Shown piece by piece: positions 33,378 to 42,644 of a stretch of DNA of 64,000 nt. Below the pieces are notes generated by a model, which was not told the DNA's origin, ran no database searches, and was given only the letters and a program-made list of their open reading frames with translations. Positions within the stretch are counted from its first letter, which is position 1, and each line of letters begins with the position of its first letter. Made by a program: the position numbers and the translations under genes. The stretch spans positions 5,915,501 through 5,979,500 of the forward strand of contig NZ_CP133190.1 of assembly GCF_030913705.1 (NCBI RefSeq), given 5' to 3'. The DNA is from Anaerocolumna sp. MB42-C2 (GTDB lineage Bacteria > Bacillota > Clostridia > Lachnospirales > Lachnospiraceae).

Positions 33378-34014
33378 TCTGATACTATTGTTATTTATTC
33401 TGATGGAGTATCTTTGCGGCTCGCTTATGTTTTCCTATTGGCTGGGGCTGGCGGTAAAAAAAGATTTAAAGACTATAGGTGACGGTAATCCGGGTGCTTT
33501 TAATTTATGGAATGCAGCCGGTTATAAACTTGGCTTATTGGGAGTGTTGTTAGACTTTATGAAAGGTTATCTTCCGTTGGTATTTCTCTATGAATCAGGA
33601 GTTTTATATGGTTACTGGCTTGTGCCGGTAGCCCTTGCACCGATAGTTGGTCATGTTTTTCCGGCTTTTACCAGATTTAAGGGCGGAAAAGCCATTGCAG
33701 TAACGTTTGGTGTTTGGAGTGCAATATCCGGATTTAAAGTTTCTTTTCTATTAGCTGTTATATTAGCATTTATTCAATTAATGGTAAGATTACTGAATAA
33801 AGGGAAAACAATTTCTTCCGATGAAGACGGAGTGCTGGTAGTATGTGGTATGATAATATTAGGGATCTGTCTGAAAGTAACCGGACTGCCGGTTTATTAT
33901 ATTGGAATCTGGTTCGGAAACCAGATTATATTTCTATATGCTAACAGAGGAAAGTTGTACCGTTTCTGGAAAGAAAAAAATTTTTTAAAAATAGATGGAC
34001 TTTTAAAACATTAA
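33364..34014 (+). CDS. PlsY-like glycerol-3-phosphate acyltransferase family protein
   Basis: 216 residues with about five membrane helices. Motif 1 of PlsY is recognisable as GSLMFSYWLGLAVKKDLKTI followed by GDGNPGAFNLWNAAG, motif 2 as GHVFPAFTRFKGGKAIAVTFG. The start is a TTG inside the end of the glycosyltransferase gene. True PlsY adds an acyl group from acyl-phosphate to glycerol 3-phosphate at the membrane. Here coupling with a glycosyltransferase suggests a specialised paralog that acylates a glycolipid. Confidence 0.82.
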   Translation: MGENNLILLLFILMEYLCGSLMFSYWLGLAVKKDLKTIGDGNPGAFNLWNAAGYKLGLLGVLLDFMKGYLPLVFLYESGVLYGYWLVPVALAPIVGHVFPAFTRFKGGKAIAVTFGVWSAISGFKVSFLLAVILAFIQLMVRLLNKGKTISSDEDGVLVVCGMIILGICLKVTGLPVYYIGIWFGNQIIFLYANRGKLYRFWKEKNFLKIDGLLKH

Positions 34015-34027
34015 TCCGTATGAAAAT

Positions 34028-34088
34028 ATGGGGTGAAATTACTCGGACGACAAATAATATAATTCGCCCGTATAATTTTACCCCATAT
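34028..34088. terminator. Bidirectional hairpin between convergent genes
   Basis: ATATGGGGTGAAATTA pairs with TAATTTTACCCCATAT (one mismatch). It lies between the acyltransferase (+) and the MATE gene (-). Confidence 0.65.
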
Positions 34089-34100
34089 CCAATATTACCG

Positions 34101-35486
34101 TCAGGAAAGCTTTGCATTTTTTATTTTCATTTCCTGAGGAATGGAAGAGACCCAGTTTACCCTTAAGATTAATATTGTTGTAATCAAGGCAGCCATATAA
34201 TTAGAGAAGAGATTGCCCCAGAAAACAGAATAAAAGCCCAGAAAATGCTCAGTCGCCAGTATAAACACATACCGCAGCAGCCATACACGAAGGATACTGA
34301 TCACCAAAGTAACCTTGGTTCGCCCGAGGCCTATGAAAGCACCCAACTGAACCATACAGATACCAAAACCGACAACGGAATAGGTATAGATATGTAAAGC
34401 TTTATTCGCTATTTCCAGTACATCTTTTGAACGGGTAAATAAAACTGTAATTCTGGAAGACAGCGGTACAATAATAGCGATTAAAATTATAGCTGTAATT
34501 GCACTGATAACGCACCCGACCAGACAGGATTTTTTAGCTTTTTTACTTTGCCCGGCTCCGATATTCATACTCACCATGGTGGTGACGGAAGAACCGAAAG
34601 AGGAGGGTAAAATAAAGCAGACAGAGGTTATATTATTGGCTATTCCCTGCCCGTTTAAGACAATTGCGCCGTATTTCTCTACTTCGTTGTTAATGAGCAG
34701 AAAGCCGAGATTTAACATAATACTGGAAAGCATGGAGGGGAGACCGATATGAATAAGATCACGGATAATTGACCGGTCAAAATGAAAACCGGTTAATATA
34801 AGTCTGTCACCGCTTTTTTTAACAAATAATTCATAATACATCCAGGAGGTTATTAATATATTGGAAGCCAAAGAAGCTAATACGGAACCTACGATGCCCC
34901 AACGAAAGACAGCAATAAAAAGAACATTAAAGATTACTTTTAATATTAACATAATTACCATTCTAATAAAAGTATCTTCCGGTTTGCCGCTGGCATTTTT
35001 AATTGAGTTATAAATGGATTCCATGAATGAAAAGGGAAGAACACAGGCACTTAGAGAAAGATATAGGAACACATCTTTGGATATTTCCACAGTTACATGT
35101 CCTGAAGCAATAAAAGCAGATGCGATAAGGACCGGTGCTAAGAGAAATCCTAATATAAATGAAAAAACAATTAACTGAGTTGATATGCGCCGACCGGCTT
35201 CAAAGTCTCCTTTTCCGTTGGATTGACCGATAATAGCCATTCCTGCTACACTTAACCCCTGAGCTAATGCAGCAGCCATATTAACGATAGGAGCACAGTA
35301 GGTAACGGCACTTGCTGCGACAGTACCGACGATATTATTTAAGAATAGACCATCTATAACCGGTATGACGGATTGTATTACGCCCATCATAAGAGCTGGT
35401 ACGGAAAGAAGCATTATGGTCGTAGAGACTCGGCCATTTAAAATCAGATCACGTCTTTGTTCAATATTTTGCTTTAAGAAACTCAT
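34101..35486 (-). CDS. MATE family efflux transporter
   Basis: 461 residues and about twelve membrane helices, in two similar halves as usual for Na+- or H+-coupled multidrug and toxin extrusion proteins. The start MSFLKQNIEQRRDLILNGRV leads into the first helix MLLSVPALMMGVIQSVIPVI. The second half begins near FDRSIIRDLIHIGLPSMLSS. The frame could extend to 35591, but the extra residues lie before the conserved start, so 35486 is chosen. It lies next to a sugar-catabolic cluster and its AraC regulator in the same direction as the regulator; a direct link is unproven. Confidence 0.87.
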   Translation of the reverse strand: MSFLKQNIEQRRDLILNGRVSTTIMLLSVPALMMGVIQSVIPVIDGLFLNNIVGTVAASAVTYCAPIVNMAAALAQGLSVAGMAIIGQSNGKGDFEAGRRISTQLIVFSFILGFLLAPVLIASAFIASGHVTVEISKDVFLYLSLSACVLPFSFMESIYNSIKNASGKPEDTFIRMVIMLILKVIFNVLFIAVFRWGIVGSVLASLASNILITSWMYYELFVKKSGDRLILTGFHFDRSIIRDLIHIGLPSMLSSIMLNLGFLLINNEVEKYGAIVLNGQGIANNITSVCFILPSSFGSSVTTMVSMNIGAGQSKKAKKSCLVGCVISAITAIILIAIIVPLSSRITVLFTRSKDVLEIANKALHIYTYSVVGFGICMVQLGAFIGLGRTKVTLVISILRVWLLRYVFILATEHFLGFYSVFWGNLFSNYMAALITTILILRVNWVSSIPQEMKIKNAKLS

Positions 35487-35641
35487 AATTTTACCTGCCA
35501 TATTGTTAAAATGGTAACAATATCCATACAAGGAAGTGTTACGAAAGACGATTATACTCTCATTAGATTTTAGAGTCAAGTATAGATTCAAGATTATAGA
35601 TATATTGGTTAATGTTCAGACTATGGTACTGAATGGTGTTA

Positions 35642-36487
35642 TTATTTCACTAAAGAGGGAAGTACACCTCTGTCCTGTAAAGGGGAATGCCCTATTATTT
35701 TAGTATATGCCCGGTAAAAAGAAGAATAATCACCGAAACCCGATTCGTTTGCCGCCTCCGATGCAGTGTGTCCGTTAATTAACAGCTGTTGTGCATAAAT
35801 AATCCTTTTGTGCAGCAGATAATCACCTACCGTTGTTCCGGTGGCTTTTCGGAATACTTTGTTTAGATGATGTTTACTGATATAAAAATCCTCCGAAATC
35901 TGATCCAGCGTTATGGAATCGGTCAGGTGCTGGTTCAGATAAGCAATTATTTTTGATATGGTATTAGGGCTGCTTCCGGTATTCGAATCAGTTTGTATGG
36001 AGTGACTCATAACAGTCACCTGTGATAACAGTGCTTCCATGTAAATGGGAAGCAGATTTTTTTGTAATTCCGGCTCTAATTTGGAACATTCAATCAAGGA
36101 TTCAAAAAAAGAATAAATCCGGTAATGCTCAGGGTTTTGATAATATATTTGTTTTTCTGAATGTTTTTCCATGGCAGGATATGCGGATAGCAGTAAATGC
36201 CTCCGTTCCATTGACAGGATATCGGGGAAAAAATGCAGAGCAAACCGCAGGTAAGGGTTGGTGGAATTTACTCTCACACCATGAAATACATTGGGGGTTA
36301 ATAAGAGGATACTGTGGGGAGAGAGATGATATTGCCTTCCCTCTACCAGATAATCAACATCTCCATTAATAAAATAATATAATTCATAGTAATTATGGCA
36401 ATGCAGAAAATAGTCCTTGCTGGATTCTTTACTTTCCGAATAACTAAACATAACCCTGTCTGTTTTTATTTCTGCTAAAATCCCCAT
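35642..36487 (-). CDS. AraC family transcriptional regulator
   Basis: 281 residues. The N-terminal cupin-like sugar-sensing domain has FLHCHNYYELYYFINGDVDY and on to RQYHLSPHSILLLTPNVFHG. The C-terminal AraC DNA-binding domain has DSITLDQISEDFYISKHHLN and KVFRKATGTTVGDYLLHKRI, then ASEAANESGFGDYSSFYRAY and GHSPLQ. AAAGGCGG eight bases upstream supports the ATG at 36487 over the one at 36529, which has no site. It is divergent from the sugar isomerase gene and probably controls the cluster at 36.6-41.0 kb. Confidence 0.87.
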   Translation of the reverse strand: MGILAEIKTDRVMFSYSESKESSKDYFLHCHNYYELYYFINGDVDYLVEGRQYHLSPHSILLLTPNVFHGVRVNSTNPYLRFALHFFPDILSMERRHLLLSAYPAMEKHSEKQIYYQNPEHYRIYSFFESLIECSKLEPELQKNLLPIYMEALLSQVTVMSHSIQTDSNTGSSPNTISKIIAYLNQHLTDSITLDQISEDFYISKHHLNKVFRKATGTTVGDYLLHKRIIYAQQLLINGHTASEAANESGFGDYSSFYRAYTKIIGHSPLQDRGVLPSLVK

Positions 36488-36648
36488 AACTTTGTCCGCC
36501 TTTAATTTTTTATAAAACACGCGAGTCATATATCAGTATAGTTTAGTATCGCTATATTTGCAATATGATTGTTCTTATTTGCAATGGTATTTTTACAGAA
36601 TTATTTCTACAATAAAAGCATAATAAAACGTAAGGAAGGTTGATTCTA

Positions 36649-37407
36649 TTGAAACTGGGAGCACAACTATATACTGTAAGGAATTATATTCAGAATGAAA
36701 AGGATTTTTATTTTACCGTAACAAAGATTGCTGAAATGGGATATACAACAGTTCAGATTTCCGGTATCGGCAAAGAAATCTCACCCACTAAAATAAGAGA
36801 GATCTGCGACAGCCTGTCTTTGGAGATTGTACTGACCCACAGTGATGTTAACCGGATTCTGTATGATACGGAGAATTTAATCAGGGAACATGATATCATG
36901 GGCTGCAAATATATCGGACTGGGAGCCATGCCGGAAAAATACCGCACACCATTCTGGGTGTCCCATTTTGCAGAGGATTTTAAGGAACCCGCTAAAAAAA
37001 TAGCCGCGGCAGGAAAGTTATTTATGTATCATAATCATCACTTTGAATTTGAAAAGATGAATGGAAAATATGCCATTGATTATCTGCTGGAAGCTTTCAC
37101 ACCGGAGGAGATGGGGATTACGATGGATACCTATTGGGTTCAGGCCGCCGGTGGTGATGTATGTCAATGGATTGAAGTTCTAAAGGACCGGTTATCCTGT
37201 GTACATCTAAAAGATATGGCAGTAGTAAATGGGACACCTGTAATGGCACCTGTTATGGAGGGAAATCTGAATTTTAGCGCAATTATAGATAAGCTGAAGC
37301 AGACGAACTGTGAATATCTGCTGGTTGAGCAGGATATCTGCCAGGGCAGCCCGTTTGATTGCTTAAAATTAAGTTATGATAACTTGAGAAACTTAGGTTA
37401 TCGATAA
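36649..37407 (+). CDS. Sugar phosphate isomerase/epimerase (TIM barrel)
   Basis: 252 residues of the xylose isomerase-like TIM barrel family (IolE/IolI type). Start MKLGAQLYTVRNYI. The metal ligands are in FMYHNHHFEFEK (His), MGITMDTYWVQAAGGD (Asp), CVHLKDM (His) and the terminal LLVEQDI (Glu). The TTG at 36649 is nine bases behind AAGGAAGG and gives the conserved N-terminus. It begins a run of three genes with two Gfo/Idh/MocA dehydrogenases, a combination used to oxidise and epimerise sugars, inositols or keto-glycosides. Confidence 0.87.
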   Translation: MKLGAQLYTVRNYIQNEKDFYFTVTKIAEMGYTTVQISGIGKEISPTKIREICDSLSLEIVLTHSDVNRILYDTENLIREHDIMGCKYIGLGAMPEKYRTPFWVSHFAEDFKEPAKKIAAAGKLFMYHNHHFEFEKMNGKYAIDYLLEAFTPEEMGITMDTYWVQAAGGDVCQWIEVLKDRLSCVHLKDMAVVNGTPVMAPVMEGNLNFSAIIDKLKQTNCEYLLVEQDICQGSPFDCLKLSYDNLRNLGYR

Positions 37408-37423
37408 TAGAAGGAGAAATTAC

Positions 37424-38599
37424 ATGAATAAAGTAAAAGTAGGAATTATCGGAATCGGCAATATGGGGAGTGGTCATTGTAATACCCTGATTAGCAATCA
37501 GGTTCCGGAAATGGAACTGACTGCGGTTGCAGATCTGAAAGAATTAAGAAGAAACTGGGCAAAAGAAAATCTGCCTGAATCAGTGACGATATTTGAGAAC
37601 GGCGATGAATTAATAGAGGCTAAGATATGTGATGCCGTTATTGTTGCAACACCTCATTATGATCATCCAAGACTGGTTATGAAAACGTTGGAATATGGAC
37701 AACATGCATTAAGCGAGAAACCGGCCGGAGTATATACCAAACAGGTTCGCCTGATGAATGAAGCAGCTGAAAAATCCAATCTGGTATTTGCTATGATGTT
37801 TAATCAAAGAACCAATCATGTTTACCGCAAAATGTATGAACTCGTTCATGGAGGCAGTCTGGGTGCCATAAAACGGGTTAATTGGATTATAACAGACTGG
37901 TATCGAACACAGGCCTATTATGACTCCGGAGATTGGAGAGCAACCTGGGAGGGGGAAGGCGGCGGAGTTTTGCTTAACCAATGCCCTCATAATCTGGATC
38001 TGCTGCAGTGGATTTGTGGTATGCCAAATAAAGTACAGGCTTTCTGTCATATCGGCAAATGGCACGATATTGAAGTGGAAGACGATGTGACTGCTTATCT
38101 GGAGTATCCGGGGGGAGCAACAGGGGTTTTTGTAACCACAACCGGTGATGCACCGGGCACAAACCGTTTTGAAATAACCTTGGAAAAGGGTAAGCTGGTA
38201 TGTGAAGAAGATAAATTAACTTTATATGAATTAGAAATCAATGAAAGAGAATATTGCTATTCTGCTACGGAAGGATTTAAGAAACCGGAAGGACATTATG
38301 TCACTCTAGAAACTGACGGTAAAAATCCTCAGCACGCAGGTGTTCTAAATGCTTTTGCAGGAAAAATACTGCATGGTACCCCGCTGATAGCAGAGGGGAT
38401 AGAGGGAATTAACGGATTAACTTTATCAAATGCCATGCATTTATCCAGCTGGCTTAATATACCGGTAGAAATTCCATTTAATGAAGAATTATTCTTAAGT
38501 GAGTTAAATAAACGCCGTGCTAATTCCAAACTTAAAAAAAATGTAAAAGAAACAGTTTTTAATACGGAAAGCAGTTATGGTTCAGAGAAAAAGCAATAA
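37424..38599 (+). CDS. Gfo/Idh/MocA family oxidoreductase
   Basis: 391 residues. NAD(P)-binding motif VGIIGIGNMGSGHCNT (about 5-20), then VAVADL-like AVADLKELRR, VIVATPHYDHPRL and the EKPAG motif SEKPAGVYTK with the conserved Lys. The substrate-domain signature is GGGVLLNQCPHNLDLLQWICG. It starts 16 bases after the isomerase with AAGGAG upstream. It should oxidise or reduce a sugar hydroxyl. The C-terminal extension after residue 360 is lysine-rich and not conserved in my memory of the family. Confidence 0.9.
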   Translation: MNKVKVGIIGIGNMGSGHCNTLISNQVPEMELTAVADLKELRRNWAKENLPESVTIFENGDELIEAKICDAVIVATPHYDHPRLVMKTLEYGQHALSEKPAGVYTKQVRLMNEAAEKSNLVFAMMFNQRTNHVYRKMYELVHGGSLGAIKRVNWIITDWYRTQAYYDSGDWRATWEGEGGGVLLNQCPHNLDLLQWICGMPNKVQAFCHIGKWHDIEVEDDVTAYLEYPGGATGVFVTTTGDAPGTNRFEITLEKGKLVCEEDKLTLYELEINEREYCYSATEGFKKPEGHYVTLETDGKNPQHAGVLNAFAGKILHGTPLIAEGIEGINGLTLSNAMHLSSWLNIPVEIPFNEELFLSELNKRRANSKLKKNVKETVFNTESSYGSEKKQ

Positions 38600-38684
38600 A
38601 AGAATCCGGCGGCGGACAGGAATAATAGAAAGGTATATGCATTAACACATTTTCTTGCTGTTGTGTTATGCGATGGGTGTTGAA

Positions 38685-39686
38685 ATGAAAATTGCAATTG
38701 TAGGATGCGGCGGTATTGCCAAAGTGCATGCCGAATGTATTCATCAGTTAGAAAATCTTGATATGATTGCTTATGCAGATATCAAGACAGAAAGAGCAAG
38801 GAACTTTGCAGATCAATATGGCGGGAAGGTTTACAACACCTTGGAAGAGATGCTTGAGAAAGAAAAAATTGACGCACTGCATATATGTACCCCCCATTAT
38901 CTGCATGTTCCAATGGCGGTTTATGCCTTAGAGAGAGGAATTCATGTATTTATGGAAAAACCTCCGGTAATCTCTGCAAGTCAATTCAATGAATTACAGG
39001 CGGTTAAAAGTGATAAAAGATTAGGTATCTGCTTTCAAAACCGGTATAACCCAAGTATTATTCAGGTAAAAAAGATGATATCCTCCGGTGAAACCGGTAA
39101 GATCAATGGAGTCAGAGGTATTGTAAACTGGAGCCGCTCTAAAGAGTATTACACGGAAAGCGGATGGAGGGGAAATCTTGCTACGGAGGGCGGTGGAGTC
39201 CTCATCAATCAATCTATACATACTTTGGATTTGTTAGCTTATCTGCTTGGGACCCCTGTATCAGTTGATGCTACTATGACGAATCATCATTTAAAAGGAG
39301 TGATTGAAGTAGAAGATATGATGGAAGCTTATATTCGCTTTGAGGGTGATAAGATAGCCTGCTTTTACGCTACCACGGCATATTGTGCAGATGTACCTCC
39401 GCTAATCGAATTATCCTGCGAGAATATGACCATACGTATCGAGGATCTGGATGTGACCTGTTATTATAAAGACGGTGAAAGTAAAAAATTACAAATCGAA
39501 CATAAAACCAAACTCGGCAAGAGTTATTGGGGTGCCGGTCATATGGATTGTATTACTGATTATTATGATAGTATTGAAAAAAACCGCCCATTTTCACTGG
39601 ACTTAAATCATTTAAATGATACCATCTTGCTTCTGCTCAGAACCTATGAATCCGCAAGAACCGGTAAAGAAATTTCCATAAGATAA
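38685..39686 (+). CDS. Gfo/Idh/MocA family oxidoreductase, second
   Basis: 333 residues from MKIAIVGCGGIAKVHAEC. Further motifs are ICTPHYLHVPMAVYAL, FMEKPPVIS (EKP Lys) and GGGVLINQSIHTLDLLAYLLG. It is clearly homologous to the preceding gene but only about 340 residues long. The ATG at 38685 is at the conserved start, but no clear ribosome binding site precedes it. The in-frame ATGs at 38655 and 38673 are alternatives. Two such enzymes with isomerases suggest an oxidation-reduction pair acting on one sugar. Confidence 0.88.
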   Translation: MKIAIVGCGGIAKVHAECIHQLENLDMIAYADIKTERARNFADQYGGKVYNTLEEMLEKEKIDALHICTPHYLHVPMAVYALERGIHVFMEKPPVISASQFNELQAVKSDKRLGICFQNRYNPSIIQVKKMISSGETGKINGVRGIVNWSRSKEYYTESGWRGNLATEGGGVLINQSIHTLDLLAYLLGTPVSVDATMTNHHLKGVIEVEDMMEAYIRFEGDKIACFYATTAYCADVPPLIELSCENMTIRIEDLDVTCYYKDGESKKLQIEHKTKLGKSYWGAGHMDCITDYYDSIEKNRPFSLDLNHLNDTILLLLRTYESARTGKEISIR

Positions 39687-40191
39687 TATCGGAACAAGAA
39701 CGGTTCACAGTTATATGAAGTGGCTGTCTTACAAATGAATTCTTATTGAAAAACATATGTAAATAGAAAACAACAGATAAAAACAAAGATAAAATAGAAA
39801 AACAAGTAAAATAAAAAAAAATATATGATAAGTTACAGAGAAATATAACAAATTTCATAAAAGATTAGGGTGTCAAAAGGTCTCTCAACCTGTATTTTAT
39901 GAATATCGGTGTATTTACATTCATTTTTGCGTCGACCGGCCGAGGACACTGCTTATATTTTGTCAAGACTCTGGCCAAAAATCAAGCTAGATGGCTTAAT
40001 TTTTGAGACGTTAGAGGCTTGTAAAAAATATAGTGTTTGAGGGAAAGGCAGCAGAATTGAATATATATACGCTGGTATTCATTCAAAAAGCAAAATTGAC
40101 CTTTTGACACTCGAATCCTTAAAAGCAAAACATAAAAGGCTTGATTAAGTTTGGTTAATATATTGCCAAATGATTACGGAAAAGAGGTACT
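39687..40191. other. Intergenic region with inverted-repeat element
   Basis: 505 bp without a gene. A very AT-rich stretch is followed by a 241-bp element with inverted ends (39870-40110) that separates the last isomerase from the rest of the cluster. Confidence 0.6.
39870..40110. repeat. MITE-like inverted-repeat element (241 bp)
   Basis: GTGTCAAAAGGTC at the left end and GACCTTTTGACAC at the right are perfect 13-bp inverted repeats, and the match extends by two bases with one mismatch. The interior has no reading frame of note. No second copy is seen in this window. Confidence 0.65.
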
Positions 40192-41034
40192 ATGTTAAAA
40201 AATACAATAATAACCGGATTTGCTGATGAAATCCATACCGAGATTAAGGTGCAGGTTAAGCTGCTGCAGGAATTAGGAATAAAATTCATTGAATTCCGCA
40301 GTGCTAATGGAAAAAATGTGGCAGATTATTCTTTGGAAGAAATAAAGGAACTTAAGAAATATCTTTGGGAAAATGACATTCATATCTCAGCAATTGGCTC
40401 ACCGATTGGCAAAATCAAAATTACGGATGAGTTTGAACCTCATTTTGAGGTATATAAAAAGGTTGTTGAAATTGCCAAATTGTTTGAAACACCTTATATC
40501 CGGATGTTCAGTTTTTATATTCCGAAAGGGGAATATCCGGAAACATATCACAACGAAGTTTTTGACCGGACAAAACGTATGATTGATTATGCCAAGAAAC
40601 ATAACGTAATTTTACTTCATGAAAATGAAAAAGATATTTATGGAGATATTGCACCAAGGTGTTTTAATCTTTTCAAAGAATTTTACTGTGATAATTTTAA
40701 ATGTACCTTTGATTTCGCAAACTTTGTACAGTGCGGACAGGATACAATTAAAGCATATGAACAATTAAAACCATATATAGAATATATCCATATAAAAGAT
40801 GCGGTTTCTGATACAGGAGAAGTAGTCCCTGCAGGAGAAGGGGACGGCAATGTACTGGAGATTCTAAAGGAACTGGATAAAAGCGGGTATAGAGGATTTT
40901 TAAGCTTAGAACCCCATCTGGCTGAATTTGCGGCACTAAAGTCTCTGGAAAAGAATTCGAAACAGCGTACACTTACAGATGGCGAAGCTGCCTATCAAAT
41001 TGCTTATAGGGCACTTGAGAAGATCTTATTATAA
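40192..41034 (+). CDS. Sugar phosphate isomerase/epimerase (TIM barrel), second
   Basis: 280 residues, xylose isomerase-like TIM barrel. Seen: TGFADEIHTEIKVQVKLLQE, IRMFSFYIP, the ligand segments LLHENEKDIYGD (His/Glu), CTFDFANFVQCG (Asp), IEYIHIKDAV (His) and GFLSLEPHL (Glu). This subgroup resembles enzymes acting on 3-keto sugars or hexulose derivatives. AAGAGG lies 5 bases before the ATG. It belongs functionally with the cluster upstream, although a 505-bp gap with a repeat element separates it. Confidence 0.87.
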   Translation: MLKNTIITGFADEIHTEIKVQVKLLQELGIKFIEFRSANGKNVADYSLEEIKELKKYLWENDIHISAIGSPIGKIKITDEFEPHFEVYKKVVEIAKLFETPYIRMFSFYIPKGEYPETYHNEVFDRTKRMIDYAKKHNVILLHENEKDIYGDIAPRCFNLFKEFYCDNFKCTFDFANFVQCGQDTIKAYEQLKPYIEYIHIKDAVSDTGEVVPAGEGDGNVLEILKELDKSGYRGFLSLEPHLAEFAALKSLEKNSKQRTLTDGEAAYQIAYRALEKILL

Positions 41035-41204
41035 AATAATTCAGCATAAAAGAATGATGTCTAAACATAGTGGAAATTAAGGTCTTCACATACATTCAGA
41101 TTAAAAACATATTCATTAACTTAATCGGGGTATAAGCGGAATATGAACAAGATAGAAGCTGAAAGCATATGTTAGTATAGATGATATTGGCGGGAGGTTT
41201 TTCA

Positions 41205-41891
41205 TTGACATCTTATACCCTTACTGCAAAGGAACATGCGATTAAAAAAGATATGTATTATAAAGGGCATTTAATTATGACTTATACTATTAAATACCCA
41301 CAATTTGTCTCGGATAAATTTAAGTTATTCCTTACTAAATTGAATTTGTTTTATAAAGCAGAAGCTTCCATGTATCGAAGAACCCAGGTTATGAAACTAT
41401 ATCAGATGGCTATGGATGATTATGAAAATTCCATAGCAAATGATTTTCCTGTTCATGAGTACGAAGTATATGTAGAATATAATGTTACCTATAACAATAA
41501 TTGTACTTTAAGCTTATATTTTGACAGGTATGAATATACCGGCGGAGCACATGGGATGACCTATCGCAGTTCAGATACTTGGAATCTGCAAAAAGGTATC
41601 CGCTTGGAGTTATCGGATTTCTTCCCGGATATGGAGAATTATACGGTTTCGATACAAAAGGATATCCTTGGAAAGATAGAAGATGAACAGAAAAAAGATA
41701 ACACGATGTTCTTTACGGATTATGCTGACCTGGTAAAAGAGAATTTTAATACAAAAAATTTTTATTTATCGAATGAGGGGGTAGTCATATATTTTCAGCT
41801 ATATGAGATAGCGCCTTATGCAAGCGGAATCCAGACTTTTACGATTCCATATTCAAGTGAAAAAGCAGTGGAACCGAGCTGCTGTACTTGA
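41205..41891 (+). CDS. DUF3298 (RsiV-like C-terminal) domain protein
   Basis: 228 residues from a TTG that has GGGAGG seven bases upstream. The ATG at 41181 would put this site inside the coding region. The family landmarks are EYTGGAHGMTYRSSDTWNLQ, IRLELSDFF and the C-terminal FYLSNEGVVIYFQLYEIAPY then ASGIQTFTIPY. In RsiV this domain senses lysozyme outside the cell. Here no membrane anchor or signal peptide is visible, so either the protein is cytoplasmic or its 5' part is lost. Function unknown. Confidence 0.75.
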   Translation: MTSYTLTAKEHAIKKDMYYKGHLIMTYTIKYPQFVSDKFKLFLTKLNLFYKAEASMYRRTQVMKLYQMAMDDYENSIANDFPVHEYEVYVEYNVTYNNNCTLSLYFDRYEYTGGAHGMTYRSSDTWNLQKGIRLELSDFFPDMENYTVSIQKDILGKIEDEQKKDNTMFFTDYADLVKENFNTKNFYLSNEGVVIYFQLYEIAPYASGIQTFTIPYSSEKAVEPSCCT

Positions 41892-41986
41892 TATAAAAAT
41901 AATTGTTTATGATTTTCTCAAACCGATAGGAACATTAGATCTTGTTGATTTGTATCCCAGGAGCAGATTATTTCTGTCTAACCAAT

Positions 41987-42038
41987 AAAAACCTGTCATT
42001 TATTCAAAGTTATAGCAAAGAGTAAATGACAGGTTTTT
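41987..42038. terminator. Bidirectional terminator
   Basis: AAAACCTGTCATTTA and TAAATGACAGGTTTT pair perfectly and are flanked by A and T runs. It separates two convergent genes. Confidence 0.88.
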
Positions 42039-42052
42039 CTTAGATTGGATAT

Positions 42053-42304
42053 TTATCTAAATTCATCATTTTCAATATGATACAGATACCGCTCTAATTC
42101 TTCCTGGGATTGAAAGTCCTTAGCATTACGGAGTAACTCAGCTTTATGGGCATCATCCATGTTATCATAATAATGCCTTGCACCTAAATCTTCATTTATT
42201 AAATTACCCAAAGCAGGGGGGAAGTCCGTCAAGCCTGTAGTTACACCGCCTGGAAAAGCGCTTAAACCATTGGGAAATGCATTAATACCGTTGGGATTAT
42301 CCAT
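42053..42304 (-). CDS. Small conserved-looking protein, unknown
   Basis: 83 residues from MDNPNGINAFPNGLSAFPGG. The N-terminal half is rich in Asn, Pro, Gly and Phe with three repeats of the type GxxAFPxG. The C-terminal half is helical and charged (LGARHYYDNMDDAHKAELLR then QSQEELERYL). GGAGG stands six bases before the ATG at 42304, so it looks like a real gene. I do not recognise the family. Confidence 0.65.
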   Translation of the reverse strand: MDNPNGINAFPNGLSAFPGGVTTGLTDFPPALGNLINEDLGARHYYDNMDDAHKAELLRNAKDFQSQEELERYLYHIENDEFR

Positions 42305-42328
42305 AATTACCTCCATTCCTGTGCACAT

Positions 42329-42644
42329 TCTGTGTATTTCTGAAAATTGCGCCGAGGATCATATTTGTTTTTAAAGTAATTGAAACTTTTTCATAAGTAA
42401 AAAGAAAACATTACAACAAATAATAGCCGTAATAATATTTTTTACGAAAGGGTTAAAAAATATGCTAGAAAATATTACATATAAAGCAATCAATCTGTTG
42501 TATTCAGGCTGCAGTTACGTTATAATAATGAAGATAAAATTATTAATATAAAATTTGATTCGATAAATTATGGATTTTATGGGTAATTTATTGTAACAAA
42601 TTATTTCAATATGGAGTTTTAATGCGTATTCAAGGAGGAAGCCT
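42329..42644. other. AT-rich intergenic region
   Basis: 316 bp. I see only AT-rich sequence that probably holds two divergent promoters. Confidence 0.4.
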
